64,000 nt of DNA. Origin: Rhodothermia bacterium. Its GTDB lineage: Bacteria > Bacteroidota > Rhodothermia > Rhodothermales > UBA2364. This document shows, in pieces, positions 44,815-54,950 of this stretch; position 1 is the first letter of the stretch; each line of letters starts with the position of its first letter. Under the pieces are notes generated by a model. The model did not search any database. It was given only the letters and a program-made list of their open reading frames with translations, and was not told the DNA's origin. The stretch spans positions 61,593 to 125,592 of the forward strand of contig JAFLBZ010000010.1 of the NCBI GenBank assembly GCA_017303715.1, read 5' to 3'. A program made the position numbers and the translations under genes.

Positions 44815-45063
44815 ATTTTTTATGGAAGCCGTAATCCAAGTAGCCTGAATGAAGTTAATTAAATAATTAATTCGGTCAATGATGATTCGGCTATGCAAGT
44901 AATAATAACAGATATGCAAAGAAAAATTTATACGAATCAGATTAACGACGTTGGTCATTTCCCAACTTAGTTAAATATACAAGATTTACCGATAGGTACA
45001 TATATTGTACATGCGAAAACAAACCAATTATCTAAATTAGCGAAACCAATAATTTCAACATAA
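44815..45063 (+). pseudogene. T9SS sorting-domain relic 2
   Basis: A frame ending at TAA 45061-45063 reads SRNPSSLNEVN, a stop, INSVNDDSAMQVIITDMQRK, another stop, then LNIQDLPIGTYIVHAKTNQL. This is a type A sorting domain with two internal stops. It ends 3 nt before the FkbM gene start and belonged to a lost exported protein. Confidence 0.65.
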
Positions 45064-45066
45064 AAC

Positions 45067-45993
45067 ATGAATAAAATTGAGTTAATCCAACAATTGGACA
45101 AAGTTGAAAAAATTGCATCAGTATCCAGATTTAAAAGGATGCTGATGCATCCTTTTAAATATTTTAATTCAATTATATTTCGGGAAGTAATTTATAAAAG
45201 AAAAAAAGTGTCAAAGAAAGTCTTAAGTAAAACATTCTTTGACACAAACATGCATTTACTTCTACCATCAAGTACAGATATATATTTAACTGGTGGCAAA
45301 TCCCATGATTCCGAAATTAGACTTGCCAAATTTCTCATAAATAATTTGAAAAATGATGATTCGTTCGTGGATGTAGGAGCTCACTATGGTTACTTTACCT
45401 TACTCGGTTCAAAATTAGTAGGTAATAATGGTAAAGTCTATTCTTTTGAGGCTTCACCAACAACTTACAGAATACTAAATGAAAACACTCACCAAAAATC
45501 AAATATCAATGCTTTCAATCTTGCTGTCTCTGATGAAGTTTCCACACTAAAATTTCATGAGTTTCCGAACTTATATTCTGAATACAATACATTAGATATT
45601 AACCAATTTAAAAATAAAACTTGGTTTTCTGAATACAAGCCAAAAGAGATCATCATAAAAAGCATCACTTTAGATAATTTTCTATATAACAAGAAAGTAT
45701 GTCCGAAGATTTTTAAAATAGATGTAGAAGGGGCAGAAAACAAAGTTATTAATGGACTAAGAGATTATTTAACAGAAAACTCTCCCTTTATAGCCATGGA
45801 ATATTTATCGGAGGAACGAGGTAACGAAGAGCATCAAAAAGCAGAGAGCAAACTAAATTCTTTAGGATATTTTTCCTTTGTTATCGATAAATCTGGAAAT
45901 CTTAGAAAGATTGATTTTATATCAAAATATTTGCAGGAAAATAATTTAGAATCGGATAATATCGTATTTTCGAAGAAGGTGAACGCCAGCTAA
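45067..45993 (+). CDS. FkbM-family methyltransferase
   Basis: A 308-residue SAM-dependent methyltransferase. Motif I is DSFVDVGAHYGYFTLLGSKL (101-111 core); YSFEASPTTYRILNEN holds the acidic residue that binds the SAM ribose, and FKIDVEGAENKVINGL is the FkbM hallmark. Such enzymes often O-methylate sugars of surface polysaccharides, which fits the nearby glycosyltransferase and export genes. The gene is clearly AT-rich and lies between IS and sorting-domain relics, so it was probably acquired. Confidence 0.87.
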   Translation: MNKIELIQQLDKVEKIASVSRFKRMLMHPFKYFNSIIFREVIYKRKKVSKKVLSKTFFDTNMHLLLPSSTDIYLTGGKSHDSEIRLAKFLINNLKNDDSFVDVGAHYGYFTLLGSKLVGNNGKVYSFEASPTTYRILNENTHQKSNINAFNLAVSDEVSTLKFHEFPNLYSEYNTLDINQFKNKTWFSEYKPKEIIIKSITLDNFLYNKKVCPKIFKIDVEGAENKVINGLRDYLTENSPFIAMEYLSEERGNEEHQKAESKLNSLGYFSFVIDKSGNLRKIDFISKYLQENNLESDNIVFSKKVNAS

Positions 45994-46776
45994 CAATGGC
46001 TATGGCGATATTGAGAACGACTTTATCTTAAAGTAAGTAGAAAAATCTGCTGGATAGCCGAGCCACCGGGCTTCGGCTACATTGAGCCAATATGGATGGC
46101 TTTGGCTACGATCAATCAGCTATTTCTGGTCATGTAAAGACGCCACCCCTATAGGGCTTTACCTTTCATCAAAAGTTGAACAATCCCTTGTAATACCAGA
46201 ATTTACACAATCCTGTGAGTTCTTACATGAAACCCTTGACGCTGGGACTGGCTTTTACAGGCTTCCACTTGACTAACCCATAATTCACGTTAAAGCATTA
46301 AAATCCTTTTAAGCTAAAAGTTGGCTCAATATTGTGTAACTCTGTACGGTACAGGGACTCAATATATCCATCTGTCGAGGAGTAGATGTCGGTGTTTCAA
46401 TTCTACGAAGCCAGATTAATAGCGAAATCCGGAAGTGTCAAGACGGACGAGCCATATCATGAACAATAGACTTTTGTTTTGACATATAACATAATACTTT
46501 ATACTTTGTACATATTCAACAATTTTATTATATTGGTTTATTGTGCGATTTAGATACAATGTATTTACATCATCCGAGATATATTTGTATTCATTATTGA
46601 AAAAATGAACGCTTTGATAGGGTCAGATCCGTTTTTACCTCTTGACAAGTGGTGAGTGCCATAACTAAATTGATAAAGTTTTTTGCTTTTGAAAAATGTA
46701 AATAGAAGCATTTACCATGGTACGTTGCCATGAACAAAAGCAATACTTGACTCTTCTTTTACAGTTTTAATTCTTT
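45994..46776. other. Long AT-rich gap with no recognisable gene
   Basis: Between the FkbM and GT4 genes I see only short frames without family resemblance, no clear terminator and no transposase relic. The stretch from about 46460 to 46720 is especially AT-rich and may carry the promoter of the GT4 gene. Confidence 0.5.
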
Positions 46777-47970
46777 ATGAAAGTTTTATTTGTATATCCA
46801 GAACTTACGACAATTGGCGGAGCAGAGATATTGGCTGTTCGCTTTTTAAAGGCGATTCTACAAGACAAGCGTTTTGAAGTTGAGTTATTAACCTTAAAAC
46901 AACCTCAATGGGAGGTCTATGCTGATTACGCAGATATAGATGCACTTAAAAAGACTGTTAAAGTACACCTATTTAAAGCATGGGCAGGCAAAGGGGTATT
47001 AAAAAGATTATTCTTATTAAAAATGGCCACAATACAACGATATGTACAATCGATAAAACATGAATATCCAATAATAATATCTGGTTATAACGAAATGGAT
47101 TGTGGTAAACCTGCTATTCAGTATCTTCATTATCCGCAATTTATAGATAGGCAAGTGCTTGTAAATTATAAAATGACTCCGGAAGACAGTTTATTTTATA
47201 ACTCACGCCTATTTCAATGGTTATACAGAAATATATACTTAAAGGTTGGGAATACAAAAATAGAGAACATCCAAAAAAATTGGACAATTACAAACTCTAA
47301 ATTCATTTCAGAAATTTATTCAACCTATTTTTCTGTTGCTTCAACGGCTATTTATTCGGTTTTTTTTAATCAAGACAGCTACGAAGTATTAGAAGAAGGT
47401 TTCAAAGAACAGCAAATCTCTATTTTAGGAAGAATATCAAGTGATAAATACCTTTTTGAGATATTACCGACTTTAAAAAGTATTGTTACAAAGCATCCAA
47501 ATTTTAAAATAAATTGCATTGGGAAAGTAACGAGTAGTTCATACTTTGAAAAAGTATTGTCTCGTATTGCAGAATTAGACATTGATATTAATTTTATTCA
47601 TGATGCAGATGAATCGGTCAAAAATCAAATTTTATTAAAAAGTAAATATCTAATTCATCCTAAGCCATATGAACATTTTGGTCTATCTGTTTTAGAAGGT
47701 TTATTTGCAGGCTGTATTCCTATTGTTCATAATGGAGGAGGTGTAACAGAGATTGTACCTGTAAAGTGTTTACAGTTTAATAAACATGAAGATATTGTAG
47801 AAATCATTGATAGAATAGAGCAAGAACCGAAACAATTGACCCCGATACTTGATGAGCTGGCAAAATCGGCATCTTTTTTCAGTTCTTACAACTTTGACAA
47901 TAATGTGCTAAGCTTTTTGTATAATTTCATTAAAGTTGAATTAAAATTAGATCTGCCAATAAGTGTGTAG
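46777..47970 (+). CDS. Glycosyltransferase family 4 (GT-B fold)
   Basis: A 397-residue GT-B glycosyltransferase of the ALG11-like GT4 group. The N-terminal Rossmann domain begins KVLFVYPELTTIGGAEILAV (GGAE at 14-17), and the C-terminal nucleotide-sugar domain has ISILGRISSDK and the EX7E motif in HPKPYEHFGLSVLEGLFAG around residues 291-310. It transfers a sugar from a nucleotide donor, probably onto a surface glycan under construction. It is AT-rich like the FkbM gene and stands alone on the plus strand beside the polysaccharide export locus. Confidence 0.9.
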   Translation: MKVLFVYPELTTIGGAEILAVRFLKAILQDKRFEVELLTLKQPQWEVYADYADIDALKKTVKVHLFKAWAGKGVLKRLFLLKMATIQRYVQSIKHEYPIIISGYNEMDCGKPAIQYLHYPQFIDRQVLVNYKMTPEDSLFYNSRLFQWLYRNIYLKVGNTKIENIQKNWTITNSKFISEIYSTYFSVASTAIYSVFFNQDSYEVLEEGFKEQQISILGRISSDKYLFEILPTLKSIVTKHPNFKINCIGKVTSSSYFEKVLSRIAELDIDINFIHDADESVKNQILLKSKYLIHPKPYEHFGLSVLEGLFAGCIPIVHNGGGVTEIVPVKCLQFNKHEDIVEIIDRIEQEPKQLTPILDELAKSASFFSSYNFDNNVLSFLYNFIKVELKLDLPISV

Positions 47971-48324
47971 GAATATGCTCTCAGTTTGGTGTAGTTTATT
48001 GCCAACAATCACTATTTAAGCAAGTTTTCGTTTTTTTATCAATTTAAAAAAATTCAAGTATGAGCAACCATTATCCACAATTTTATTTTGATGTTTATTT
48101 ACAACCTAAATGGCTTTCCAAACATCCACAAGGATATACCGATTCATTTCCTTTTTGGTTTAGGATATTAAAAAAATATGTGTCTCAAGGTAATATCGTG
48201 TTACTGACCTCGCCTCTAACTTGCAATATATTGCGTTGGTAAAATCTGTGTATTACACCCTTCATGCATCGCTATGACCCTGAATCCAGAAAACCCTCGG
48301 TAGCACAGTACCAAAGAATAAGAA

Positions 48325-48930
48325 ATGCTTTATAAAATCGTTATCGGGGCTTATGAACGTGGAAAAAAAGATCGTTCGTTGTTTCGCACCCAAGCCCAAT
48401 TAGCAGCCAATTTTGACGTTTCGCTACAAACGGTTCGGGCATGGTGTCCAGCGGAGAAATAAATGAAGGCGGAAGATTTGGATTCGTGTTACAAGATGAA
48501 GCCTCCTCCCGGCTAGACGCACAAAATGAGTGCGGCAAAAGAGCAACGGTTGTTCGTAGCGCTAAAGCATGGTGCAGAATATCATGGTTGTGAAGGTGAT
48601 TTTGGACACATAAGCGGAATTACAGGTTGATTTTTGAGGAGTTTAAAATTGCGTATCGTGAGCGCCAAATTTACCTTAACTGTCACAACAAAAGATGTTT
48701 TCATCTGGCATATAAGCCTCCTATACCCCCGAATCCAATGTAAACGAGTTGTTCTGGGTCTGCTTGAAAAATGATATTCTCTCAAAACACGGCTTATAAA
48801 ACCCTTGAGAAATTTGGGGAGCGACTCATTAGAGAACTTGATGTTATCGGTAATGACCAAAACCTCATTAAATCATTCTTCCGGAAAAACACGGTAGATA
48901 TTATTACAGATTGAGGACTGGCTCAACAAT
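48325..48930 (+). pseudogene. IS630-type transposase relic with N- and C-terminal pieces, copy 3
   Basis: At 48325-48462 a 45-codon frame starts MLYKIVIGAYERGKKDRSLF and contains a helix-turn-helix (QLAANFDVSLQTVRAW), the N-terminal DNA-binding part of IS630-type enzymes. Further on, ALKHGAEYHGCEGDF, shifted frames and IFEEF correspond to the second helical region. From 48684 the sequence matches the other two 3' copies. The catalytic core is deleted. Nothing else is recognisable between 47971 and 49047 apart from a short 60-codon frame at 48060. Confidence 0.72.
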
Positions 48931-49047
48931 GAAAAATGTACGATTGGACAACAATTTGAATACATTAATTTAGTCGTTAGCCCTATTAGACGAATTTTGA
49001 GTTTGCCTTTTTTTTTTGCTCAAAGTCTTTACAAGTTGATGATGAGA

Positions 49048-50310
49048 TCAACGCTTTAAGGTTGAAATTTTATTATATGTCCTATATAAAAGGATTATGC
49101 AAAGAATGAGATCAATTAACAATGAAGCAAAAATTGCACCATAAATCACAAAATGGTCAATTACCCATACATTAAATCCTATCGAGAATAAGGTTATACC
49201 TCCTATAGTTTTTGCCAAAAACCTTTGTTCATCCAATGCCATCAAAGCCAAGAGCAATATTGAATTCACACACCCAACTGGATATGACCAAATAAGGAAT
49301 TTTATCAGACCTTCTGCCGCAGCAAATTCAGGTTTGAATAACTTTATAATGGCATATCCACCCAGCCAAATTGCCAAAACAGCCGCAAGACCTACTATCA
49401 ACATACTGACCAGCGATTTATTTAACATCCGCTTAAAGTCCGTTAAACGATCTTCGTGTATGGCTTGCGTAAAATAAGCAAAAATTGTCGTTCCAAGAAT
49501 AACGGGAATTAATTGCAATGTCTCAACAATACGTAATGGAAGACTATAAACACCAACAACAGACTCCCCAAATAAGAAATAAAGCACTAAAATCCCCAAA
49601 TACCGATAAGCCATGCTAAAAATACCCATTAGACCAATTGGAAGCGCATTCTGATAAATTGTATGGGAAAGTTGTACACTAAATAATTCTCGTTTTATTG
49701 GACTAATGAAAGCGTGAATAGCGTACAAAACCAATATAAAAGTAAAGAACATTCCCAACGACATGCCAAATAAAGCTGCTACTGGGGTCATAAATGCCCA
49801 TAAAAAAACTGCACCTAATAAAACAACCAAGATTTTTTCTAATACCATAGAAATAGACTCATAACGAAGGATTTTTTTTGCTCTAAAAAATGATCGCAAA
49901 AATTCGAGATGGCGAAATAAGGCAGTATAAACACCTGCCCAAACCAAAGAAAATTGCACTAAAGAGCTTTGATTCCCTATAAAAGCTCCGAGCCAAACAC
50001 CCAGCACAATCAGGAGTGTAGAAACGGCTTTAACTACCAATATATTCGTTAACAAAGTACTTCCAAATTCAGGACGACGAACCAATTCACGATTGGCATA
50101 ATTTGTAATCCCCATATCCGCAAACTCAGCCATGACACTCATAAAATAAATCGCAAAATAAAAAATACCAAATCCTTCTTTTCCCAAATACTCTGCGGAC
50201 ATATAAATGCTAAAAATTATCCAGATAGGCCGCACTATTATATTACCCAGAGCTAAAACAGTCAGGTTTTCGAAAAAGCCAGCACGTTTTATTTCGTTAT
50301 TCATCACCAT
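49048..50310 (-). CDS. Polysaccharide flippase (Wzx-like, MOP superfamily)
   Basis: A 420-residue integral membrane protein with about 12 predicted helices and the layout of the polysaccharide transporters of the MOP superfamily, which flip lipid-linked oligosaccharides across the inner membrane. FLFGESVVGVYSLPLRIVET and IFAYFTQAIHEDRLTDFKRM resemble the conserved loop between the two halves. Its start overlaps the end of the ligase/polymerase gene by 14 nt. It is the last gene of the export operon. Confidence 0.85.
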   Translation of the reverse strand: MVMNNEIKRAGFFENLTVLALGNIIVRPIWIIFSIYMSAEYLGKEGFGIFYFAIYFMSVMAEFADMGITNYANRELVRRPEFGSTLLTNILVVKAVSTLLIVLGVWLGAFIGNQSSLVQFSLVWAGVYTALFRHLEFLRSFFRAKKILRYESISMVLEKILVVLLGAVFLWAFMTPVAALFGMSLGMFFTFILVLYAIHAFISPIKRELFSVQLSHTIYQNALPIGLMGIFSMAYRYLGILVLYFLFGESVVGVYSLPLRIVETLQLIPVILGTTIFAYFTQAIHEDRLTDFKRMLNKSLVSMLIVGLAAVLAIWLGGYAIIKLFKPEFAAAEGLIKFLIWSYPVGCVNSILLLALMALDEQRFLAKTIGGITLFSIGFNVWVIDHFVIYGAIFASLLIDLILCIILLYRTYNKISTLKR

Positions 50311-51721
50311 TCATTTTCTGCATTAGTCCAGCTGCTCCACCAATTAAAAGGGCAAAGGTCATAATTCCGTCTTTTAAAAAGAATAGATTGGAAGTGGTAG
50401 CTGAAGGGAGTAGGGAAGTTAATGAAATAGCAACCATCAAAACAGATAAGTTTTTCACCGTACCCCGTGTTTGAAAAGGCACCTTTAACCATTCAGACAA
50501 AAGGCTCCAAATAGATTTACCCCAGATATAAACCAAAAATCCTAACCCAATTATACCAAATTTATACCAAATTCCATAAAACCCATTATGAACAAAAGTA
50601 TCTATTTGTGTAAAGCCAAAGGTAATATCATAAACGGCATATGGAACGCCTGTTCCATATCCAACAATGGGGTTTCGTATAATTTTTTCCCAGACAGCAT
50701 TGCTCTCTATAAATCGGTTGATAAGTGATATATCGGAAGTAGTAGCGGTACCTAAACTTAGCAACCTATCTATTAAGCCATTGAGTATCGTATAAAATAG
50801 TTCTCCAAAAAAAATAATTCCTAAGAGAGAGAAAATCGCAAGAGCAAACGAAGCAGTTCCGATTAATTGCATCTTTTGTTTCCAATTCAAAAGCCAAAAT
50901 AAAATAAATGCACCGAAAGCAAAATCCACCCAATAACCCCTACTTTGGGTTAGAATTAAACTCCCAAGAAACAAAAAAAAACCGATTAGATTCCCCAATT
51001 TCCATTTCCAATCGGTTTGAAATATGAACAGGATAAGGCAAACTAAGGAAGAGATTAGTAATAACTGTTCATTCATTACAATACGCCCCTTTTCTAATTG
51101 CCAATCAAATTGCGCATTCACAATTATCTCACGGTAATTGATTATGCTTCTTATCGCTACAAATAGTCCTTGAAGTAGAAAAACACCGATCAGTATTTGG
51201 GGGCTTTTTTCATGCTTTGAACATAATTCTTTAACTGGAAAGTACACGAATAGAAATGCCAATGCGATCATCTCACTAAAATAGCCTTTAAGATCGCCAC
51301 CAAAAAGTATTGTTTGAAAAATTGAAACACTAACCCAAACCAGAAAAAAGGTGTAAACAAAATCTATTTGTGTTTCAATAATTTTTTCTCTTTTGAACCA
51401 ATGAAGTAATATCCAATAGGCCATAGAAAAGAAATAATAAACACCGTAAACTGCTTCGGTAGCTTGTAAACCCTCTTGCGTATTGCTCACGATGGAAAAG
51501 CTAGCAAGTAAAACAAATAAATTAAGAGTCGGGTACTTTAATAGTTGCCAAACAATTACGGTTCCAAATAATATCAGTGGTACAAATAAAAGTACTGAGG
51601 GCGCTTTCCATGCTAATAATAAAATCAAGAGCAAGCCAAAGGCAAACCCGACTGCCAAAAACCTTCGGCTCCAATCAATCCATGGGAAAAAGGTTTCGGC
51701 ACGAATCATTCGATTAAGCAT
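50297..51721 (-). CDS. O-antigen polymerase/ligase-like membrane protein
   Basis: From the ATG at 51721 (the frame extends to 51820 inside the Wzz-like gene) the product is 474 residues with about 11 helices and one large periplasmic loop. RGYWVDFAFG after LTQS and the NPIVGYGTGVPYA motif followed by HNGFYGIWYKFGIIG are characteristic of the Wzy/WaaL (PF04932) family: an Arg in the SRG/SRGY element and a His-Asn before the last helices. It either polymerises repeat units or ligates the glycan to its acceptor. It overlaps the upstream gene by 8 nt. Confidence 0.85.
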   Translation of the reverse strand: MLNRMIRAETFFPWIDWSRRFLAVGFAFGLLLILLLAWKAPSVLLFVPLILFGTVIVWQLLKYPTLNLFVLLASFSIVSNTQEGLQATEAVYGVYYFFSMAYWILLHWFKREKIIETQIDFVYTFFLVWVSVSIFQTILFGGDLKGYFSEMIALAFLFVYFPVKELCSKHEKSPQILIGVFLLQGLFVAIRSIINYREIIVNAQFDWQLEKGRIVMNEQLLLISSLVCLILFIFQTDWKWKLGNLIGFFLFLGSLILTQSRGYWVDFAFGAFILFWLLNWKQKMQLIGTASFALAIFSLLGIIFFGELFYTILNGLIDRLLSLGTATTSDISLINRFIESNAVWEKIIRNPIVGYGTGVPYAVYDITFGFTQIDTFVHNGFYGIWYKFGIIGLGFLVYIWGKSIWSLLSEWLKVPFQTRGTVKNLSVLMVAISLTSLLPSATTSNLFFLKDGIMTFALLIGGAAGLMQKMNGDE

Positions 51722-52919
51722 CTTGAGGTGAAGTTGAAGCGCGGACTTGTTCAACAGCCTCTGCCAACTTTGTGGAAATGGTGTTTTTTTGTCGGGACAA
51801 ATAATCCCATGCAAGTACAAATATTACACAAAGCATGAACGCTGAAAGTGCTGAAATAAGGACAATAATGGCACGTGGCGGCCATGATTTTTTTGCAGCC
51901 GGAACAGCTTTATCCAAGATTTGAACAGCAATGGTGGTGCGTTTCTCATCGAAATTGGCTTGTTCATAAAGCGGGGTGAGGGCTTCTAAAATTTTACCCT
52001 GTGCCAAAATACCTTGATAAAGTTTGGCATATTCACGTCCAACTCCGGGTAATTGATCGAAGGAAACTTGCATCATTTTGTCGTTTCCATTCATAAAATC
52101 CTCTAATTGTTGTTTGGATCGTGCCAGCATTTGTTGGGATGCAATTACTTGAGAATTTTCCGGTCCCAACTGGTTCGTGAGTGCTTCGGCTGCAATTTCT
52201 GCCTTGGCCACTTCCATCCGATATTGTGCGAGATTAGTATAAAAAGCCTGAATTTGACTTGGTAATTCTATAACACCATTTCGGGATTGAAAGGCTTCCA
52301 TTTCATTTTGGAGAGAATCAAGTGCACCAGATGCTTTGTTGTAGCGCTTTTCCATATAAGTTCGGTAATTCCGAGCATTTGCCGAGAACATTTCCGAACT
52401 AATCCGATTAAGTTCCTCCACCATAAAATTGGCAATTTCAGCAGCTTTCTTGGGGTTTTCATCTGTCACCGATACCACTAAATATTCCAATTTCTGGTCC
52501 ACTTCTAATTTCAAATTGTCTTGAAATGTTTTGATTGCTTCTTCGACATTTCTCCCCGGCTCTGGGTAGTCAATTTTATATGCCTGAACCAACTTATACT
52601 TTTGTACGACGGCTTCCAAAACCCGACGACTGCCCAAGATGCCCATATATCGCGTATAATCTCCGCCAGCACCCCCTAAAATAGAAGATGCAACCGAGCC
52701 TAATCCACGACTGGTTAAGGCCTGAGCAAGACCGCCCGCACCAGATGCTGGTGGAAGCAGGAGGGATGTCGAGGAGGTATAGGCGTTCGGCAACAACAAG
52801 GCAATTACAACGGCAATAATGGCCACTAAGACGGTAATACCCGAAATAAACCAACGCCATAGATACAACACAGCCATTACTTGCCAAAACCGATTGTCTT
52901 GAGTTTGCGTATTTGTCAT
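51714..52919 (-). CDS. Wzz-like chain-length determinant (polysaccharide co-polymerase)
   Basis: A 401-residue protein with the Wzz topology: an N-terminal helix (about 25-47), a long periplasmic, mostly helical region with coiled-coil tendency (about 150-310), and a C-terminal helix near 353-375. A Pro-Gly-rich PAAKKSWPPRA precedes the second helix, as in the family. No C-terminal kinase domain is present, so it is a short co-polymerase. It controls glycan chain length together with the Wzy-like protein. It is 8 nt downstream of the Wza-like gene. Confidence 0.86.
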   Translation of the reverse strand: MTNTQTQDNRFWQVMAVLYLWRWFISGITVLVAIIAVVIALLLPNAYTSSTSLLLPPASGAGGLAQALTSRGLGSVASSILGGAGGDYTRYMGILGSRRVLEAVVQKYKLVQAYKIDYPEPGRNVEEAIKTFQDNLKLEVDQKLEYLVVSVTDENPKKAAEIANFMVEELNRISSEMFSANARNYRTYMEKRYNKASGALDSLQNEMEAFQSRNGVIELPSQIQAFYTNLAQYRMEVAKAEIAAEALTNQLGPENSQVIASQQMLARSKQQLEDFMNGNDKMMQVSFDQLPGVGREYAKLYQGILAQGKILEALTPLYEQANFDEKRTTIAVQILDKAVPAAKKSWPPRAIIVLISALSAFMLCVIFVLAWDYLSRQKNTISTKLAEAVEQVRASTSPQDA

Positions 52920-52927
52920 GGTTTAGA

Positions 52928-54685
52928 TTAATTGCGGGTAAGGTAAATGATGGTTGCTGTTATAGAAACAGCCGTAGAGATTGCCGTCACAAAGGTTCCA
53001 ATACGTTGTAATTGTGCAGACTTACGCTGAAATTGAAGGGATTGTAGGTCTGGGGTATCTACAATGGAATCTTTCCGATTAACGAACACGATGTCCCCCG
53101 ATTCTATGGTAGCTTTATAACCATCCACCAATTGTCCAGAGCCAGCTTTAATGACATACACGAAGGTTGCCAATGGCCCTCTCCCACCCGCAGCCGCCAG
53201 ATAGGCATCCACATTTTGATTGGGCATCACATCCACCAATCCACGTTTGACCACTTCCCCGATTACCAGAACCTTTCGTTGGTCGCGGGCAATGTACAAA
53301 CGGTCACCATCATAAAGATAAACATCTGGTGCATCGGGCTTAAGGGCCTCCGCTAAATTGATGGCAATCCGCGAATGGTTGATCATCAATTCTCTTTCCA
53401 AGAATACCCTCCCGGCATAGTCTAAGTCAGTCAACCTTCCTCTTTCCCCAGTTAAAGCAATGTTTTCCTTGTTTAAAGGATTGATATAGTTGGGAATAAT
53501 AAATGGAGAGTTGACCTCGAACTGGTTTTTAGTGCGTTCTAAAAATGCAGATTTAGGGAAGGCACTTTCCCGCAATCCGCCCGCATTGTTGATCAGATCA
53601 CGCAAGGTAGTTCTTTCAGTGGACATCGGGTAAGGGCCGGGATAATTCACTTCGCCCTCTACATAAACAGAGCCATTGTCACGAAAACGATGAGGAATAA
53701 AGATTAGGTCTCTTGGCTTTAATTTAGGATTACTCCCTTTTCGAGAAAGTAAATCAGGTACATTAAAAACCTGATGTTCGGCGACACTATTTTCACCAAA
53801 TCGGGTTAGACGGACTTCGCCTAATTTCGACAGACCATTTGTTCCGCTGGCAATGATCAACAAGTCCAAAAGTGTATCGTCTGGCCTAATGGGATAAGTC
53901 CCCGGATAAGGGACATACCCTTGAACATTAATCACTTCGTTGGTAAAATCGAAAGAAGGAATAAAAATCATATCTCCTTCTTGGAGCATAGGATTGTATT
54001 TGAGGTCGCCAGTGGTAAAAAAGCGGGCCAAATCTGGGTATAACGTGCTGCCATTCTTGCGCCTCACTTCAATGGTACGGATTGAAGGACGGAACCCGTA
54101 GTTCAACTTTTTTTGAAGTTCATTTTCCCCATTTATCGCTTTAGAAACCACCGAAGCCACACGTGTTGTTGCCAAAACAGGGGAAACCACCTGCATTCCG
54201 GGTGCAGGCGTCCCTCCAAACACGGGAATCAAAAAGCTACGGGGCTGGCTTAAGGCCAATTCAATGGGATGGTTGCCAACAATACGCCGAAGAGACGCCT
54301 CGGCCTCGCGCTTTACAGCATATAAGGTTTTTCCCGTCACGCGAATGGGTTCAATGCCCGGTATTAACAGGTTTCCATCCACCGTTGCTGGAATAAGTTG
54401 TTGCTGCGGGGATGGGCCTCCAATAGAAATGGTAAACAAATCGTTGGGGCCACAAATAAATTCATTTTCATCAATCGGCCCTTCGAGCGGCAAGTCTGGA
54501 TTAACAGGATAAAAAAACCGTGCCACAACAGAACTATTCCTTTCAGATGGACTCTGCGTTTTGAATAGTTGATCAAGGGTTGTTGGAGGCGTCGTTGAAG
54601 GTGGTGTCTGGGCGAATACGTCATCCCAAAAAACCAAAATCAATAATATTGGAATAAAAAAGCGAAGAAGCGGAGAAAAGGACAT
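52928..54685 (-). CDS. Wza-like polysaccharide export protein (SLBB domains)
   Basis: From the ATG at 54685 (an in-frame ATG at 54715 is also possible) the product is 585 residues. A signal peptide ends near VFAQ. The polysaccharide-export domain starts at NEFICGPNDLFTISIGGPSP and is followed by several SLBB ligand-binding repeats: FTNEVINVQGYVPYPGTYPI, GSVYVEGEVNYPGPYPM and RKVLVIGEVVKRGLVDVMP. A C-terminal hydrophobic helix (about 560-580) spans a membrane. No lipobox is seen. It forms the outer-membrane channel for the exported glycan and heads the operon. Confidence 0.9.
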   Translation of the reverse strand: MSFSPLLRFFIPILLILVFWDDVFAQTPPSTTPPTTLDQLFKTQSPSERNSSVVARFFYPVNPDLPLEGPIDENEFICGPNDLFTISIGGPSPQQQLIPATVDGNLLIPGIEPIRVTGKTLYAVKREAEASLRRIVGNHPIELALSQPRSFLIPVFGGTPAPGMQVVSPVLATTRVASVVSKAINGENELQKKLNYGFRPSIRTIEVRRKNGSTLYPDLARFFTTGDLKYNPMLQEGDMIFIPSFDFTNEVINVQGYVPYPGTYPIRPDDTLLDLLIIASGTNGLSKLGEVRLTRFGENSVAEHQVFNVPDLLSRKGSNPKLKPRDLIFIPHRFRDNGSVYVEGEVNYPGPYPMSTERTTLRDLINNAGGLRESAFPKSAFLERTKNQFEVNSPFIIPNYINPLNKENIALTGERGRLTDLDYAGRVFLERELMINHSRIAINLAEALKPDAPDVYLYDGDRLYIARDQRKVLVIGEVVKRGLVDVMPNQNVDAYLAAAGGRGPLATFVYVIKAGSGQLVDGYKATIESGDIVFVNRKDSIVDTPDLQSLQFQRKSAQLQRIGTFVTAISTAVSITATIIYLTRN

Positions 54686-54950
54686 TTTTGAAGAAAATAT
54701 AACCGTTGTTGCCAAAAAGCATTTTATTTTAGAATAGTCTCAACGGTTCATTCAGTTAGGTGGGATTATTTTGAACAATTTTAGTGTAAACTACAACTTG
54801 CAAATGAGGTTCCACAACACGATCTTTGTTTATTAATGGTTGATTCTTTGAACTTGTGGACGGTACAACTGTTTTCCAGTCATTTAGGGTTATAATCGGA
54901 TCCGCAAAAACCATCATAGCACAAACCAGTACAACCCAAAGCGATAACTA

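Noticed and set aside
46082..46276. A 64-codon plus-strand frame between the FkbM and GT4 genes
   Set aside because: It has no family resemblance, and composition is that of chance coding in decayed DNA.
48060..48242. A 60-codon plus-strand frame after the GT4 gene
   Set aside because: The sequence is protein-like (aromatic-rich) but matches nothing I know; it may be a stub of a lost gene in the IS zone.
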